A DNA stretch of 42,207 nt from Lingula anatina. Taxonomy: Eukaryota; Brachiopoda; Lingulata; Lingulida; Lingulidae. Of this stretch, positions 21,597 to 28,935 are shown one piece after another. The stretch is from contig NW_019775536.1 in the NCBI RefSeq assembly GCF_001039355.2, forward strand, positions 984,322-1,026,528. The letters run 5' to 3'. Position numbers and translations under genes: made by a program. How positions within the stretch are numbered: position 1 is the stretch's first letter; each line of letters begins with the position of its first letter. The notes beneath the pieces are model-generated. The model saw only the letters and a program-made list of their open reading frames with translations, was not told the DNA's origin and searched no databases.

Positions 21597-22635
21597 TTTT
21601 TTGTTGTGCCAAAGCTAAAAGTAGAGTCATGAAATTTTCAGCATTTATTAAAAACTGTTCACAACCCCCCTTCTCGTCCCCAGGCAGTCCTTATGTCCTG
21701 CGTGTCTCGGGAGCACCAGACGCCAGCAAGGTGAGGGTCAGTGGGCCAGGTGTGTCCCATGGTATTCTGGCCAGGTACCAGAGCAGGTTCTTAGTGGACA
21801 CCAAGGGGGCAGGAGCTGGACAACTGACCGTCAGGATTAGAGGGCCAAAGGGTGAGTGAACTGGTATCAGCTAGAGAATATTCCATTACAGTTATGAATC
21901 AATCTTTCTGAATTTAACAAATACTGTAGTTTTTTAAGTCATAAATTCTTAAAATCAGAACACTCCTATTGAGTAGTAGCAACAGAACTAAAAACCAGGT
22001 TATTGTATAGTTCTATTTTATTCAGAAAAACACCACACGTGCTACACAGTAAAATATTTTTAATGGTTCTAAAATAATATATCTGAAAAATTGAGAGAAT
22101 TTTCAACACTGAAAAGATTGAGAGAAGAGTTGAGAAGGAAAGGGCAAGCTTTGCAAATATCAGATCTGACACAAAGATAAAATGTAGTGCTTTGTAGTTA
22201 TTTTTCTAACTACAGTTTTTCTTTGAAGCAGCATGTTGTCTTAACAATTAACTTCAAAATCCCATGTTATATTTAATTCGAATGGTCATAATTACAGGCG
22301 CTTTCCGTGTAGAAATGCAGCGAGAGAGTCAGAAAGACCGCACTATTCTCTGTCGCTATGACCCCACGGAGGTCGGTGACTACATCATCCATGTCAAGTG
22401 GTCGGGAGAACACGTTCCAGGGAGTCCCTTCCAGGTGCGCATCTGCGACACAGAGGAAGAGTACGAGAGGTACATGCATGAGCTGCGTACAGGGGTAGCA
22501 CTGCAGGGACGACCTGGGAGCGGCGGATACAGCACACTGCCAAGTAGCCATGGTTACGGCACCATGCACAGCAATGGCGGATACTGGAATGGCCACCCAG
22601 ACGCGACATACGCTACTTATGACTTCAGATCTTAA
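1..22635 (+). CDS. Filamin-family gene, 3' part, with internal alternative head and mini-exon array
   Basis: Filamins are cytoplasmic actin cross-linkers and scaffolds built from tandem immunoglobulin-like repeats. Canonical exons by GT-AG sites and frame: 1-81, 537-710, 17246-17515, 18006-18152, 18683-18787, 19645-19830, 20161-20265, 20618-20794, 21150-21299, 21684-21851, 22298-22635. Their joined reading has filamin hallmarks: GDASKVVASGEGL, APDASKVRVSGPGV, RAGPGELT, GGEHIQGSPY and GEHVPGSPFQVRI. There are six repeats, the first starting upstream of the window. All introns in the window except the first two-exon boundary's fine position are phase 1 with a split glycine codon. The last two repeats resemble invertebrate jitterbug-type filamins as I recall them; this is not a database result. 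The actin-binding CH domains would lie upstream, outside the window. The intron 711-17245 contains an alternative first exon and twelve mini-exons, described separately. Confidence 0.9.
537..710 (+). CDS. Filamin exon: middle and end of repeat A
   Basis: The acceptor is TTTCAG at 531-536 and the donor is GTAAAC at 711. The reading contains KAEVTIKLIGPSGQNIPF and VPTEFGTYRIHVFYGGQEIS, which are the C to F strands of a filamin repeat. It stops one base into a glycine codon. The missing G strand (GSPY..DV) is supplied by the exon at 17246, so repeat A is completed only across a 16.5 kb intron. Confidence 0.92.
711..3640. other. Intron sequence without recognised gene
   Basis: No open frame longer than about 70 codons and no filamin-like peptide was seen on either strand. 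The stretch is AT-rich and holds a T tract (about 1325-1342) and a foldback element at about 1003-1235. I looked for an exon starting with GSP after 710 and found none here. Confidence 0.6.
1003..1235. mobile_element. Foldback MITE, diverged copy of the family at 28600
   Basis: The left half has ACGAAACTATTGTC followed by TTCGATCCAACTTTGCAGGG and CTCGCTGAATGCAG. The right half has GGATAGATCTATGTAGAATG and GATAGTTTCAATGAGAACACGCCC, roughly the reverse complement of the left end. The same left motif recurs at 28600, 31559 and 41315. The exact left end and a target duplication are not clear. Confidence 0.6.
3644..3657. promoter_or_regulatory. X-box-like (RFX) palindrome
   Basis: GTTGTCATGGCAAC matches the near-palindromic RFX-family X-box (GTNRCC, short spacer, RGYAAC) except at one half-site position. 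It lies about 830 bp upstream of the ATG at 4478, in a slightly GC-richer patch. Function is inferred only. Confidence 0.4.
4078..4477 (+). promoter_or_regulatory. Putative internal promoter and 5' leader of the alternative filamin transcript
   Basis: TATATAAG at 4078-4085 could serve as a TATA box, and TTACGTCA at 4354-4361 is a CRE/ATF-like octamer. The ATG at 4478 has A at -3 and an in-frame TGA at 4469-4471. I see no convincing pyrimidine-tract acceptor just before or just inside the long exon, so it looks like a first coding exon. Short upstream ATGs are present. Transcription start and promoter activity are inferred. Confidence 0.4.
4478..7814 (+). CDS. Long alternative first coding exon: disordered 1112-residue head
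   Basis: The frame is open from ATG 4478 to a stop at 7874; splicing at CGAG|GTGGGG (7814) leaves phase 1, matching every downstream mini-exon. The protein is Ser/Thr/Gln/Asn-rich, lacks globular or membrane segments, and ends in a basic run (RRLRRRR). Four short amphipathic motifs share the pattern L-x-[EQ]-L-x3-L-[KR]: FLNELKAALKHK (12-23), LFEELNSVLKHR (182-193), LLVQELQEQLRHMH (694-707) and FMNQLQQKLEQN (817-828). The second resembles the LMEEM..LLARRR motif of Ena/VASP proteins, which could mean actin contact; that is inference. Proline patches such as LHPPPPG may bind SH3 or profilin-like partners. A second phase-1 donor, CCCAG|GTAAAA at 7253/7254, could shorten the exon by 561 nt. I recognise no known family. 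Confidence 0.75.
8215..8271 (+). CDS. Mini-exon m1 (19 codons)
   Basis: The acceptor is TTGCTGTAG and the donor is GGTACTTG, phase 1 on both sides. The reading is GYDISNEYDNQLHFYTTIT, with three tyrosines. It is the first cassette after the long exon, about 400 bp downstream. Confidence 0.7.
9287..9379 (+). CDS. Mini-exon m2 (31 codons), GSPF start
   Basis: The acceptor is TCCCTTCCTTAG and the donor GTAGTA, phase 1/1. It starts GSPFLQEADGAG and ends YNMYGSHYGSTR. The GSPF start copies the junction strand of filamin repeats, so this exon could also follow 537-710 directly. Confidence 0.75.
10458..10538 (+). CDS. Mini-exon m3 (27 codons), GSPF start
   Basis: The acceptor is TTTGTTTAG and the donor GTAAGG, phase 1/1. 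It starts GSPFIQEVREQPLYATVQ and ends in ETQRS. Its first seven residues nearly match m2 (GSPFLQE), which suggests that the two are duplicates. Confidence 0.78.
11579..11623. repeat. (ATT)n microsatellite
   Basis: About fourteen ATT units lie between mini-exons m3 and m4. Confidence 0.97.
12011..12106 (+). CDS. Mini-exon m4 (32 codons), paired IYSTV/IYATS motif
   Basis: The acceptor ends in GAGTAG and the donor is GTAGTC, phase 1/1. The core reads VEDIYSTVRPTHEGIYATSR: two acidic-preceded tyrosines 12 residues apart, a plausible pair of phosphotyrosine SH2 sites (inference). The acceptor has a weaker pyrimidine tract than its neighbours. Confidence 0.72.
12755..12880 (+). repeat. 70-bp tandem duplication upstream of mini-exon m5
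   Basis: CTTTATGGTATTGCACTAGC at 12755 and TTTTATGGCATTGTGCTAGT at 12825 start two similar copies. Each has a near-palindrome (TGTGACAGCTGTCACA in the second) and ends GCAAT.TG.C.CA. The second copy lies 15 bases before the m5 acceptor. Confidence 0.85.
12896..12943 (+). CDS. Mini-exon m5 (16 codons)
   Basis: The acceptor is TATTCTCCAG and the donor GTAGGC, phase 1/1. The reading is GRRQSTYSTNRESVYG. A second AG five bases downstream would give a proline-rich, unrelated frame, so I prefer this start because it keeps the YSTN and VYG|G pattern of the array. Confidence 0.68.
13351..13419 (+). CDS. Mini-exon m6 (23 codons)
   Basis: The acceptor is TTCTAACCTCCAG and the donor GTAAGA, phase 1/1. 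It contains IVRRTNMSVSGENQLYGHRP. A long alternating GT/AC tract begins about 10 bases after the donor. Confidence 0.72.
13430..13560. repeat. Alternating GT/GC/AT tract next to mini-exon m6
   Basis: A GTGTGTGT run continues into GTATGTATG and GCGTGCACATG pieces, largely alternating purine-pyrimidine over about 130 bases, starting about 10 bases after the m6 donor. Confidence 0.8.
13708..13770 (+). CDS. Mini-exon m7 (21 codons), TEGIYGEG motif
   Basis: The acceptor is TTATGCTCAG and the donor GTGAGA, phase 1/1. The reading ends STLYTEGIYGE, followed by the split glycine, the same end as m8-m10. Confidence 0.75.
14363..14419 (+). CDS. Mini-exon m8 (19 codons), YGDGIYEG motif
   Basis: The acceptor is TGTTCCGTCAG and the donor GTAGCA, phase 1/1. 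It reads GQRQQRHLVTRVYGDGIYE plus the split glycine. YGDGIYEG is almost identical to YGDGLYKG in the filamin exon at 17246. Confidence 0.78.
14740..14805 (+). CDS. Mini-exon m9 (22 codons), NIYEG motif
   Basis: The acceptor is ACCATGGCAG and the donor GTATTC, phase 1/1. It contains GQRQDYGTISRNVTENIYE and the split glycine. It shares GQRQ and IYEG with m8, suggesting recent duplication. Its pyrimidine tract is weak. Confidence 0.72.
15683..15745 (+). CDS. Mini-exon m10 (21 codons), YGNGIYGG motif
   Basis: The acceptor is CTTCATTTAG and the donor GTAATT, phase 1/1. It begins DSPLRLEFRRLSNIYGNG, aligning residue by residue with the start of the filamin exon at 17246 (GSPYTQDVRSIAHISAYGDG). This is the best evidence for where the array came from. 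Confidence 0.78.
16068..16136 (+). CDS. Mini-exon m11 (23 codons), IYSTT motif
   Basis: The acceptor is TTCGCCCTTAG and the donor GTAAGG, phase 1/1. It reads PREESIYSTTRRTSYSSQYG plus a split glycine, with an acidic-preceded tyrosine as in m4. Confidence 0.77.
17117..17125 (+). CDS. Mini-exon m12, a 9-nt microexon (GNQ)
   Basis: TTTCTTTTAG precedes GAAATCAAG, which is followed by GTAATG. Both splice sites fit the consensus, and the nine bases keep phase 1/1, adding three residues (G-N-Q) next to the filamin exon 120 bp downstream. Its size makes it less certain than the others. Confidence 0.5.
17246..17515 (+). CDS. Filamin exon: end of repeat A and most of repeat B
   Basis: The acceptor is CTCTTGGCAG and the donor GTAACC, phase 1/1. 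It opens with GSPYTQDV, the G strand that completes repeat A, then AHISAYGDGLYKGEEDQPAT, and closes with EVGMYNIQVKWNGMEIPG, typical of F/G strands. Both the canonical form (from 710) and the alternative form (from the mini-exons) can join here in the same phase. Confidence 0.92.
18006..18152 (+). CDS. Filamin exon: start of repeat C
   Basis: The acceptor is TCTGTGCAG and the donor GTAGAT, phase 1/1. It starts GSPFHPRIVDARKVKV and ends with FDCSEAGPG, the usual filamin AGxG turn. Confidence 0.9.
18683..18787 (+). CDS. Filamin exon: middle of repeat C
   Basis: The acceptor is GTATTCCAG and the donor GTAAGT, phase 1/1. It encodes GKLKAEVIGPAGRLPVEIEN and ends IFTPTVEG, the C-E strands of a filamin repeat. 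Confidence 0.9.
18936..19273. mobile_element. MITE-like element with GGGATAATAACTCTTC ends
   Basis: The left end GGGATAATAACTCTTCGTA and the reverse complement of the right end (GGGACAACAATAACTCTTCG) form imperfect terminal inverted repeats. A related copy with the same left end and similar internal text (CAGGAAAAT) lies at 26503-26718. It sits in a filamin intron and has no coding capacity. Confidence 0.6.
19645..19830 (+). CDS. Filamin exon: end of repeat C, start of repeat D
   Basis: The acceptor is GTTCTGCAG and the donor GTGAGT, phase 1/1. It reads GEYKISLWWSEVALPKSPYK, then DHTKVTMTGRGLKEAKVG and ends IDGSQAGAG. A GA-rich tandem repeat starts right after the donor. Confidence 0.92.
19831..20022 (+). 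repeat. GA-rich minisatellite carrying repeated donor-like sites
   Basis: Directly after the exon donor (GCAG|GTGAGT) the intron holds GA-rich DNA with a 45-bp unit repeated at 19916-19960 and 19961-20005, plus a partial third copy. Each unit contains ACAG|GTGAGA, and a further GCAG|GTGAGA lies at about 19865. The antisense long open frame here is an artefact of this composition. Confidence 0.85.
20161..20265 (+). CDS. Filamin exon: middle of repeat D
   Basis: The acceptor is CCACTTGCAG and the donor GTAATG, phase 1/1. It encodes GTPEVSMTGVKEDIHVKVK and ends YRCTYTAQSAG, filamin C-F strands. Confidence 0.9.
20618..20794 (+). CDS. Filamin exon: end of repeat D, start of repeat E
   Basis: The acceptor is GTGTTTCCAG and the donor GTGAGG, phase 1/1. 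It includes GAYLLNIQWSHRQVKGAPFK, GGDASKVVASGEGLRTG and IDTRRAGPG. These match invertebrate filamins of the jitterbug type as I recall them. Confidence 0.93.
21150..21299 (+). CDS. Filamin exon: repeat E
   Basis: The acceptor is TTATTTTCAG and the donor GTGGGG, phase 1/1. It encodes GELTAHCMGPSRAAHVELFD and ends GKHILTVKYGGEHIQG. Confidence 0.92.
21565..21596 (+). repeat. (TTAG)n microsatellite
   Basis: There are about seven tandem TTAG units in the intron before the exon at 21684. Confidence 0.9.
21684..21851 (+). CDS. Filamin exon: end of repeat E, first half of repeat F
   Basis: The acceptor is CTCGTCCCCAG and the donor GTGAGT, phase 1/1. It includes GSPYVLRVSGAPDASKVRVS and DTKGAGAGQLTVRIRGPKG. 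Confidence 0.93.
22298..22635 (+). CDS. Last filamin exon: end of repeat F and tyrosine-rich tail
   Basis: The acceptor is ATAATTACAG; the stop TAA is at 22633-22635. It encodes GAFRVEMQRESQKDRTILC, then HVKWSGEHVPGSPFQVRI, ending the final repeat. A tail of about 60 residues follows: an acidic piece (CDTEEEYERYMHELRTG) and a Gly/Tyr/Ser-rich piece with GGYSTL, HGYGTM and ATYATYDFRS at the end. The Y-[SA]-T motifs also occur in the mini-exons. Confidence 0.93.
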
Positions 22636-24723
22636 CTTAAGAAGTTATGTACTTTAGACTCTCTCACAATCACACACACACAAGCACACAAACAAAGCTA
22701 CAGTTAATTGTCATTACTGCAACCTCTTTCTTGAATGCAAGAACTGAGGATTATTTTTTGTACACATAATATATACATTGTTTAGCCTTAAATTTAATTT
22801 TATCTAACTTATTAGTATAGTTAATGATTATCATGTATGTGATATTAATAGACATATTTAAAAGTTAAAATGTTTCTGCTGAAGACAGCAACAGGTTTAT
22901 GAATGAATGACACCATTGGAAAATAGTGAAAGTCAAAACGTAAAAGCACAGCTCACAAATTCTGTTTGTAATTGTTGACATGTTTCCATTTTGTGTAGTT
23001 TTGTTTGCAGTAAGGGATTTGTGCAACAAAAATCTTTCTCAAAATCTCTGGGATAAATAAGCAGGGCCAAATAGAAAAAATACCAATTAAAATTTGAATC
23101 ATTATTGCAGATACGCCAAAGTTAGCTTGATCATGCTCTGTTATTTTACTTCAGAATCTGTGCAATTAGTTTATGAACACAACTGAAGTGTTTTGGTATG
23201 AGTGTTAGGGTTAAGATATTGGCACATTTTATTTCAACACCATTATTTTAGTAAATCATAATTCCATAATGCATTTTGGGCGTCAAGTTGGCTCTGTTTT
23301 GGTGAAAATATATATATCCATGCATATCTCATTGCATTATGGGGTTTATTAAGTTTACATTCAAACGATATCTTTTTATATTTATACAGTTTCTGTTCAT
23401 TTATTTTATTGTTACTACTCACTTTCATAATCACTGAGCATCATTTTCATACGTGTGTTATATTGATTAACTGCGAGGCACATGAGGCATAACCAAGCTT
23501 ATTACAATTTTCATATGCAGTGTATTATAGTTAACTAAAAAGTCAACAGTTATTGTAAGGATATTGTCCTAAAGAAGAGCTTTGTGTCTGTAGCTTACTG
23601 TAGTAGGCCTGGGGTGTAAGTATTGCACATTTTTATTTAACGGGTCCTTCAAACATTGAGCAATTTTGTCAGATAAAGCAGTTTTGTTAGAACTGGTTGA
23701 AGGTATTGGAAAGCACTGGGCAAAGATGTAGTTTGATTTACTTTTATATACCAAGAAATTATTGAGAATAGTCATAATTTCTAAACAGCAGAAAAAATGA
23801 TGAGAAAAGCACTCCAAAATGCCAAATTATGTACCTATGTCTATATTTATGTGTATTATTCAGTGTGCGCATCATGAGAACCAACTTGTCAAAGGCTTAC
23901 AATGAGTACATGTTATTTTATCCTGCATCATGTGCTGTAAAGGGCCATAGGGACAGCTAGAAGATTTGCACTTTAGTGACATTCTGTGAAAACAGAAAGG
24001 ACACAACAGCGCAAACTGTTAGCAATGGAAGTCTATAGTTTAATGGTAGAGCTGACTGGCTGTTGTATATGCTCTGTAACTCAGACTAACAAAAAAGAAT
24101 TATGATATGGTTTATACTGGACTTTGTATTGTATTCTGTTAATGGTGACAAATGCTGTGTGTTACTATGCTTGTAACAAAGATCTGTGAAATCAGAAAAT
24201 TATTTGCTCCACTTTGACGATATTTTAGTTACGGTGTTTACAGACTGTTTATTTAAAAGGGTGTAAAATGATGGAGAAAGAATTCATGAACTATTGTGTG
24301 GCACAAGAACTGCACTAATCACTTATTTTTTCTCTTAGCTGAAAGCTTTAATGTACACTTTAAGATAATACTATTTAGATCAAAAGCAGTACAACCAAAA
24401 AATGACATTATTGTATTTGTACTCATCAGCTTCTTTCTAACATAGTAATTATCATATAATGCTATTCGTAAGATATGTATACTGTTGATATTGATGGTAG
24501 GCAGGTACAGGTACATATATTACACACACATTACATTAAATTGCTTTTAATATTGTGAATCGTGTGCTCATCTTTGCTTATTGCACATATGCTGTATACG
24601 TGTAAAATGTATAATTCATCATTTAATGGAAATCTACTGACCCAGCGTTTATTCTTATATTATAATTTAGGATAAAAATTGTTAGCTAATAACGGTGACG
24701 AGTGTCGGCTCTTACCGCCTTGT

Positions 24724-24817
24724 CTGCTGCTTCCCTCCCAGCTGCAGTTGAAGTCTAATTCTAAACTAGCTGGATGTTGAGTTTCGATAATTGTCCTGTA
24801 TGGGAGGGAAGTAGCAG
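24724..24817. repeat. Inverted repeat near the filamin transcript end
   Basis: CTGCTGCTTCCCTCCCA (24724-24740) and TGGGAGGGAAGTAGCAG (24801-24817) pair in 16 of 17 positions across a 60-base loop. This is an RNA hairpin if transcribed, or a small transposon remnant. Confidence 0.6.
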
Positions 24818-24906
24818 GTGTTATTACCACATACTGTTAGATAACAATTCTCTATCCACAACTACTCATAAATAACAGCCTGTGTACTCTGCTCATCTGC
24901 TTTTGC

Positions 24907-24912
24907 AATAAA
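24907..24912 (+). terminator. Candidate poly(A) signal AATAAA of the filamin gene
   Basis: AATAAA lies about 2.3 kb after the stop and is followed within 30 bases by T/G-rich sequence. It is a candidate only. Confidence 0.4.
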
Positions 24913-25007
24913 TTCATATTGTTACAGAAAAAGCTTGAGTTCTGTCATATGATAAAAGTTATGGTGCAAAATCCTCCCAATGTCCAACAAACAAACATAT
25001 ACTCGTA

Positions 25008-25139
25008 TACCCTCTTACCAGGGTGACAGATTGATTTTCCACAGATATTCACAGATATGTCTCTAGATAAATAGAGTCATTTTGGCTCTCAGTCAGCAAA
25101 AGTGTCCACAATAATAACTGCAGCCCTGGTAGAGGGTAG
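25008..25139. mobile_element. 132-bp MITE with 8-bp target duplication, copy 1
   Basis: The ends TACCCTCTTACCAGGG and CCCTGGTAGAGGGTAG are inverted repeats. TACTCGTA flanks both sides (25000-25007 and 25140-25147), which is an 8-bp target site duplication. The interior matches the copy at 37870-37995 almost throughout. The 8-bp duplication suggests mobilisation by a hAT- or P-type transposase. Confidence 0.85.
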
Positions 25140-25147
25140 TACTCGTA

Positions 25148-26502
25148 CATGAGATTAGCAGCTGCAATTTGCCAAAAACAAGCCACGCCCTGATATCAAA
25201 TGTATGTTCTGATCTAAAGGGACCTGAAAACTTCTTAATGTGGATCTTGATGATGTTTGGCTTGGGCAGTCGCCACCAAAAAACTTACCGTTTTTAAACT
25301 GTGACAAATTTGGTTAAACACTACTGTGCAATAACAACATAGTGTAATCGGGTGGTAAAACTGCAATCTAGAACAAGCTTAGCCGAAGATATAAAATAGC
25401 AACCTGCAGGTTTGTTGATACAGACAAATTACAATAATCAGCCCGCGCTAGTCTACATGTACATGTACGTTTTTCAAAGTGATCAAAAGCCCCACATTAA
25501 AACACACCAGACCGAAAACTGAAAGGTGTGACAGAATCTGTCACATGTTTACCCAAGACATGACAACTGATGAGGACATAATATTTCTAATCAACTTGCA
25601 ATAAACTGTAAACGAGAACTATAATAAAGCAGCGAGACCAAGTTATCGTTGTTTAATATTACAGTGTACAAGGTCATAAAAATATATGATGTGTACCAGC
25701 ACAGGCGTAATTTTAAATGAAACTGACTTTAGAAAAGACAACATTTTGATTCACTTCTAGGGTTTCCATTTCTAGGTACAGCATTTCTACCCTTTTTAAT
25801 TTTATTAGCAGTTAGCAGTAGAATACATTGCTGATACAGACGCACGGTAATGTATGGAGGGGACGTGTACGAATACACTGAAATAAATCGCCCAGTTCAT
25901 CTTTCAAATTTGATAATAAAAACATAATTCCGAAAAGTGGTATTTTTTTTATTTCAGGGAAAGAACGATTAAAAAAATTCTTTCAAACTTCATACTGTAG
26001 CTTCATTTGTTCACTATTTTTACGAGTTCAGATAAACCAAAAACAACAGCAAACCAAAACTTCGTGTCTATTAGCATGGAAATATACATTTATCTACGAT
26101 ATATTTCCGTGATTTAATGCCTATTGATTTTAAATATATTTGTATTATGAAACATATGTGAAAGAAGTAAACGATCTGAGTGCTAAATATACGGTCCATG
26201 GGTGCTTCGATAACTGAACTATAAACAAATTCACATAAATTATTTTGAACTGGCATTCCAATTCAACTAGCACTAGAAATAACGCTTTGTTCCCCTAACA
26301 CCGATACTATTATTATTAACATTTTACAACTGTAGGGCCATCTAGCTGCATCAGCAGACATCCCCCCTCTCCCCAGTCCAGGAAAATCAAATAAAATCAG
26401 ACAAAACTAAAAACATAACTCTGTATTTCGAGAGGACGTGAATCAAACCCTCATTGATAAGTGATCAAGACAGTGAGATCTGTTGTCTTTTTATGTGTTT
26501 AA
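25148..26502. other. Intergenic DNA without recognised gene
   Basis: No supported open frame or RNA gene was seen. A stretch at about 25956-26005 (CAGGGAAAGAAC and CTTTCAAACTTCATACT) is repeated at about 26571-26625 inside the MITE-like element that follows, so it is likely a fragment of the same repeat. Confidence 0.6.
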
Positions 26503-26718
26503 GGGATAACAACTCTGCATGTGAGATTCAAAACTCCACAATAAATACATTGTAAATAACACTTTGAATGTCAGGGAAAGAACAATTTAACAAAAAAAAA
26601 GTCTTTCAAACTTCATACTTCAGCTCCACTTCGACTTACTTTAAATGTCGGAACGGATACATCGTTGATAACCCCAGGAAAATCCGTTTTATGGCACGAT
26701 GAAAAGATGTTATCGCTT
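26503..26718. mobile_element. MITE-like element, second copy of the 18936 family
   Basis: It starts GGGATAACAACTCTGCATG and ends with a partly matching inverted copy (GATGTTATCGC). TTTAA flanks both sides, a possible 5-bp target duplication. The internal piece CCAGGAAAATCCGTTTTATG parallels the copy at 18936. Confidence 0.6.
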
Positions 26719-26797
26719 TAAGATTAGCAATGATTTGGGCTGGGAGCTGTCTAGGGAGCCGCTACTCCCCCTTCCCTGCCCCCGTCCCCCTCAAAAC

Positions 26798-26842
26798 ACG
26801 TACACACACACACACACGCGCGCGCACACGCACATGCATATG
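26798..26842. repeat. Alternating purine-pyrimidine tract (CA/CG)n, Z-DNA candidate
   Basis: An ACAC run passes into CGCGCGCG and on to CACATGCATATG, about 45 nearly uninterrupted alternating bases beside a T/A homopolymer. Confidence 0.75.
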
Positions 26843-27546
26843 TTTTTTTTTTAATCACGCCGGTCAATAATGCAGAATTCTCAGCTTCTTACGAGTTTCG
26901 GGTCCCAATTCATTATCACCCCCATGATAAATAACACATTTGAAATAAAAAATAAACCTGGTCCCTTTTTTCTTTGGATAACGCGATCCTTAAAACTGTA
27001 CATATTCACAAGTTCAACATGTTACGTTATTAAAACACTGCTCAAAATGAAACCATCCAACGTTGTGAAGTCAACAAACAACATTTAACTATCGTAAACC
27101 CCAAAGTTCCACGACGCAATCAAGGTCAATTACCAGCTCCAACTTCGCGAATTAAAATGTCATCAGAAACTACATCAGAAGCTTTTAAATTCCTTGTCCT
27201 CTGTTCAACTCAAGGGGGCGGACACATACCAGGGCTTCTTGTAATCTATATCTGTAGGATCAAAACAACATATACCATTAATACATTATCCGTGATGAAA
27301 AATATAATTCGATATATTACGCCTAGAGTAAAAATATAATTCAGTTATTATGCCTAGAGTAACGCTAAATGCATCTGCTCTTAATCAGCCCAAACCTACC
27401 TGGAGGGATGAGAACACGATCAAAACTAAGATCAGATTTTTAAGGTACGCTGGCTCTTTTATTATTCCTATACATACATGATAGACATGAAATTTGACAG
27501 CAAAACTTCAAAACATAATCCTGGTATTTGAAAGGAGATGCTACTG
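26843..27546. other. Intergenic DNA without recognised gene
   Basis: Only short, unsupported open frames occur. A roughly 32-bp direct duplication (TATAATTC...GCCTAGAGTAA) lies at about 27301-27362. Confidence 0.55.
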
Positions 27547-27643
27547 TAATCTCCCCACGCGTCGTCCCTGCGGGGGTACAGTCACTTAATCTCGGCTCCG
27601 TTGGGGTGACACATGGGGAGGCGTGTGAGAGGCGGGGAGATTA
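27547..27643. mobile_element. Short GC-rich inverted-repeat element (MITE-like)
   Basis: TAATCTCCCC (27547) and GGGGAGATTA (27634-27643) are perfect 10-bp inverted ends around about 77 bases of GC-richer DNA in an AT-rich setting. No clear target duplication was seen. Confidence 0.5.
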
Positions 27644-28248
27644 TTAAAAGATTAGGCGGTTTTCCTTTCATGTACGTCCGCCATATTTAGTTCGTGACTT
27701 TGTAGATCCATGGCTCAACTCGATGTGAATGCAGTCTTAAAATAAATCAATCCCCCCACCCCTCTATAATAAATATCATACTGAGAATGAGTACTGTTAT
27801 ACTGTGATTCCTTCTTTTAGTAGAGGTGCATCTCCAGGCAGAGATAATCTCCTTCATCCAGGTATCCCTTTGATTGAACCGTCAGTTTTAAGTGTCTCCC
27901 TGACATAGATAAACAACGACTGTCGAAACTTGCGTTCTTTTCTAGTTTCATTATTTTTATTTACTGACAATCAAACGCGAGATAAACGGATAAAATGAAA
28001 CGCAGATAAGCTGATAATATGACAGTTGTTTGCTTTAAGAAAAAAAATTTTGGCAAGTCGCATTTGCAAATGTTGCGTCTGTAGCATCTAATAATTTCAG
28101 GTGACCTTTCAGTTCCGTTAAAGGGTGTGTGAACGTTTTGAATATCATAATTACTATCCCATACATGTACTTAGTCTTTACATATAATTTTAGTAGAACA
28201 TTCAAGAAATGTATAAACGCTTCAAGAAGCAGTGCACTGTCTTTCTTT

Positions 28249-28304
28249 GGGGAGGGGGGTGTAGTATTGTCTCGGGAGGGGGGGTGCCTGGAGTTGGAGG
28301 GGGT
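28249..28304 (+). other. G-run cluster, G-quadruplex candidate
   Basis: GGGGAGGGGGG, GGGAGGGGGGG and GGAGGGGG fall within 56 bases, giving at least four runs of three or more Gs. The cluster is about 730 bp upstream of the second gene's start codon. Confidence 0.7.
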
Positions 28305-28599
28305 TGTCCTAGAATCGAATATTATATCATGATTATAACTATGCAGAAGTCAACTTACAATACAGCGGAGCCTGTGTCTGCTTCTTTAAGTTCAGTTTGT
28401 ACTTACAAACGTCACTGGAGTCAAAAATATTGTGCATGTGGGTTTTTGGTAAAATGAAAATCCAGAAAGACAATTCTACAACAGTTCTTTTATTTGAGCT
28501 CTGTTTAAGAATCAGCAGAGGAACAGAAGGAACGCTGTGTACGTGGATGACAGCATCTCGCATCCATAGGTACTGATTTCTGCTATCATTGGGTGCTTA

Positions 28600-28843
28600 G
28601 GGCTCATTCTCAATGACACTATCGGTCTACTTAGATCGATCCAACCCCGTGGGTACTATCGCTGAATGCAGTAAGATTAACAGTTTAACATTCCTCCTCC
28701 GCGCCTCTCAGGACAATACAATAAAGCTGGTGATTACACGAGTACTTTGGGAAAAAGGATGCGTGTCAATATTTTAATTTGACTGAATTCAGCGAGAGTT
28801 GGTTCGATCCACGCAGAACGATAGTTTTATATGGAATGAGCCC
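28600..28843. mobile_element. 244-bp foldback MITE with TTA target duplication, PIF/Harbinger-like
   Basis: The ends GGGCTCATTC and GAATGAGCCC are perfect inverted repeats, with further pairing inside (ATCGATCCAAC against GGTTCGATCCACG, and ACTATCG against CGATAGT). TTA flanks both sides (28597-28599 and 28844-28846). A 3-bp TWA duplication with G-starting ends is typical of PIF/Harbinger elements. It ends 93 bp before the TATA-like box of the next gene. Confidence 0.8.
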
Positions 28844-28935
28844 TTAGTCAGCAAGCTGACCACATGTACTGACCACGGGTCATTGATTTCGTCACATGTC
28901 AGAGGTCAGCTCAGCGTTGCAGGACAGACCACACC

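Larger units (their letters stand above)
22636..24930 (+). other. Probable filamin 3' UTR
   Basis: The sequence after the stop is AT-rich with no long open frame. The first AATAAA I found downstream is at 24907-24912, giving a UTR of about 2.3 kb. An earlier variant signal (ATTAAA at about 23089) could give a shorter form. Confidence 0.45.

Noticed and set aside
28129-28457. Two overlapping + frames through the G-run cluster
   Set aside because: The Gly/Val-rich translation of G runs has no promoter or splice context.
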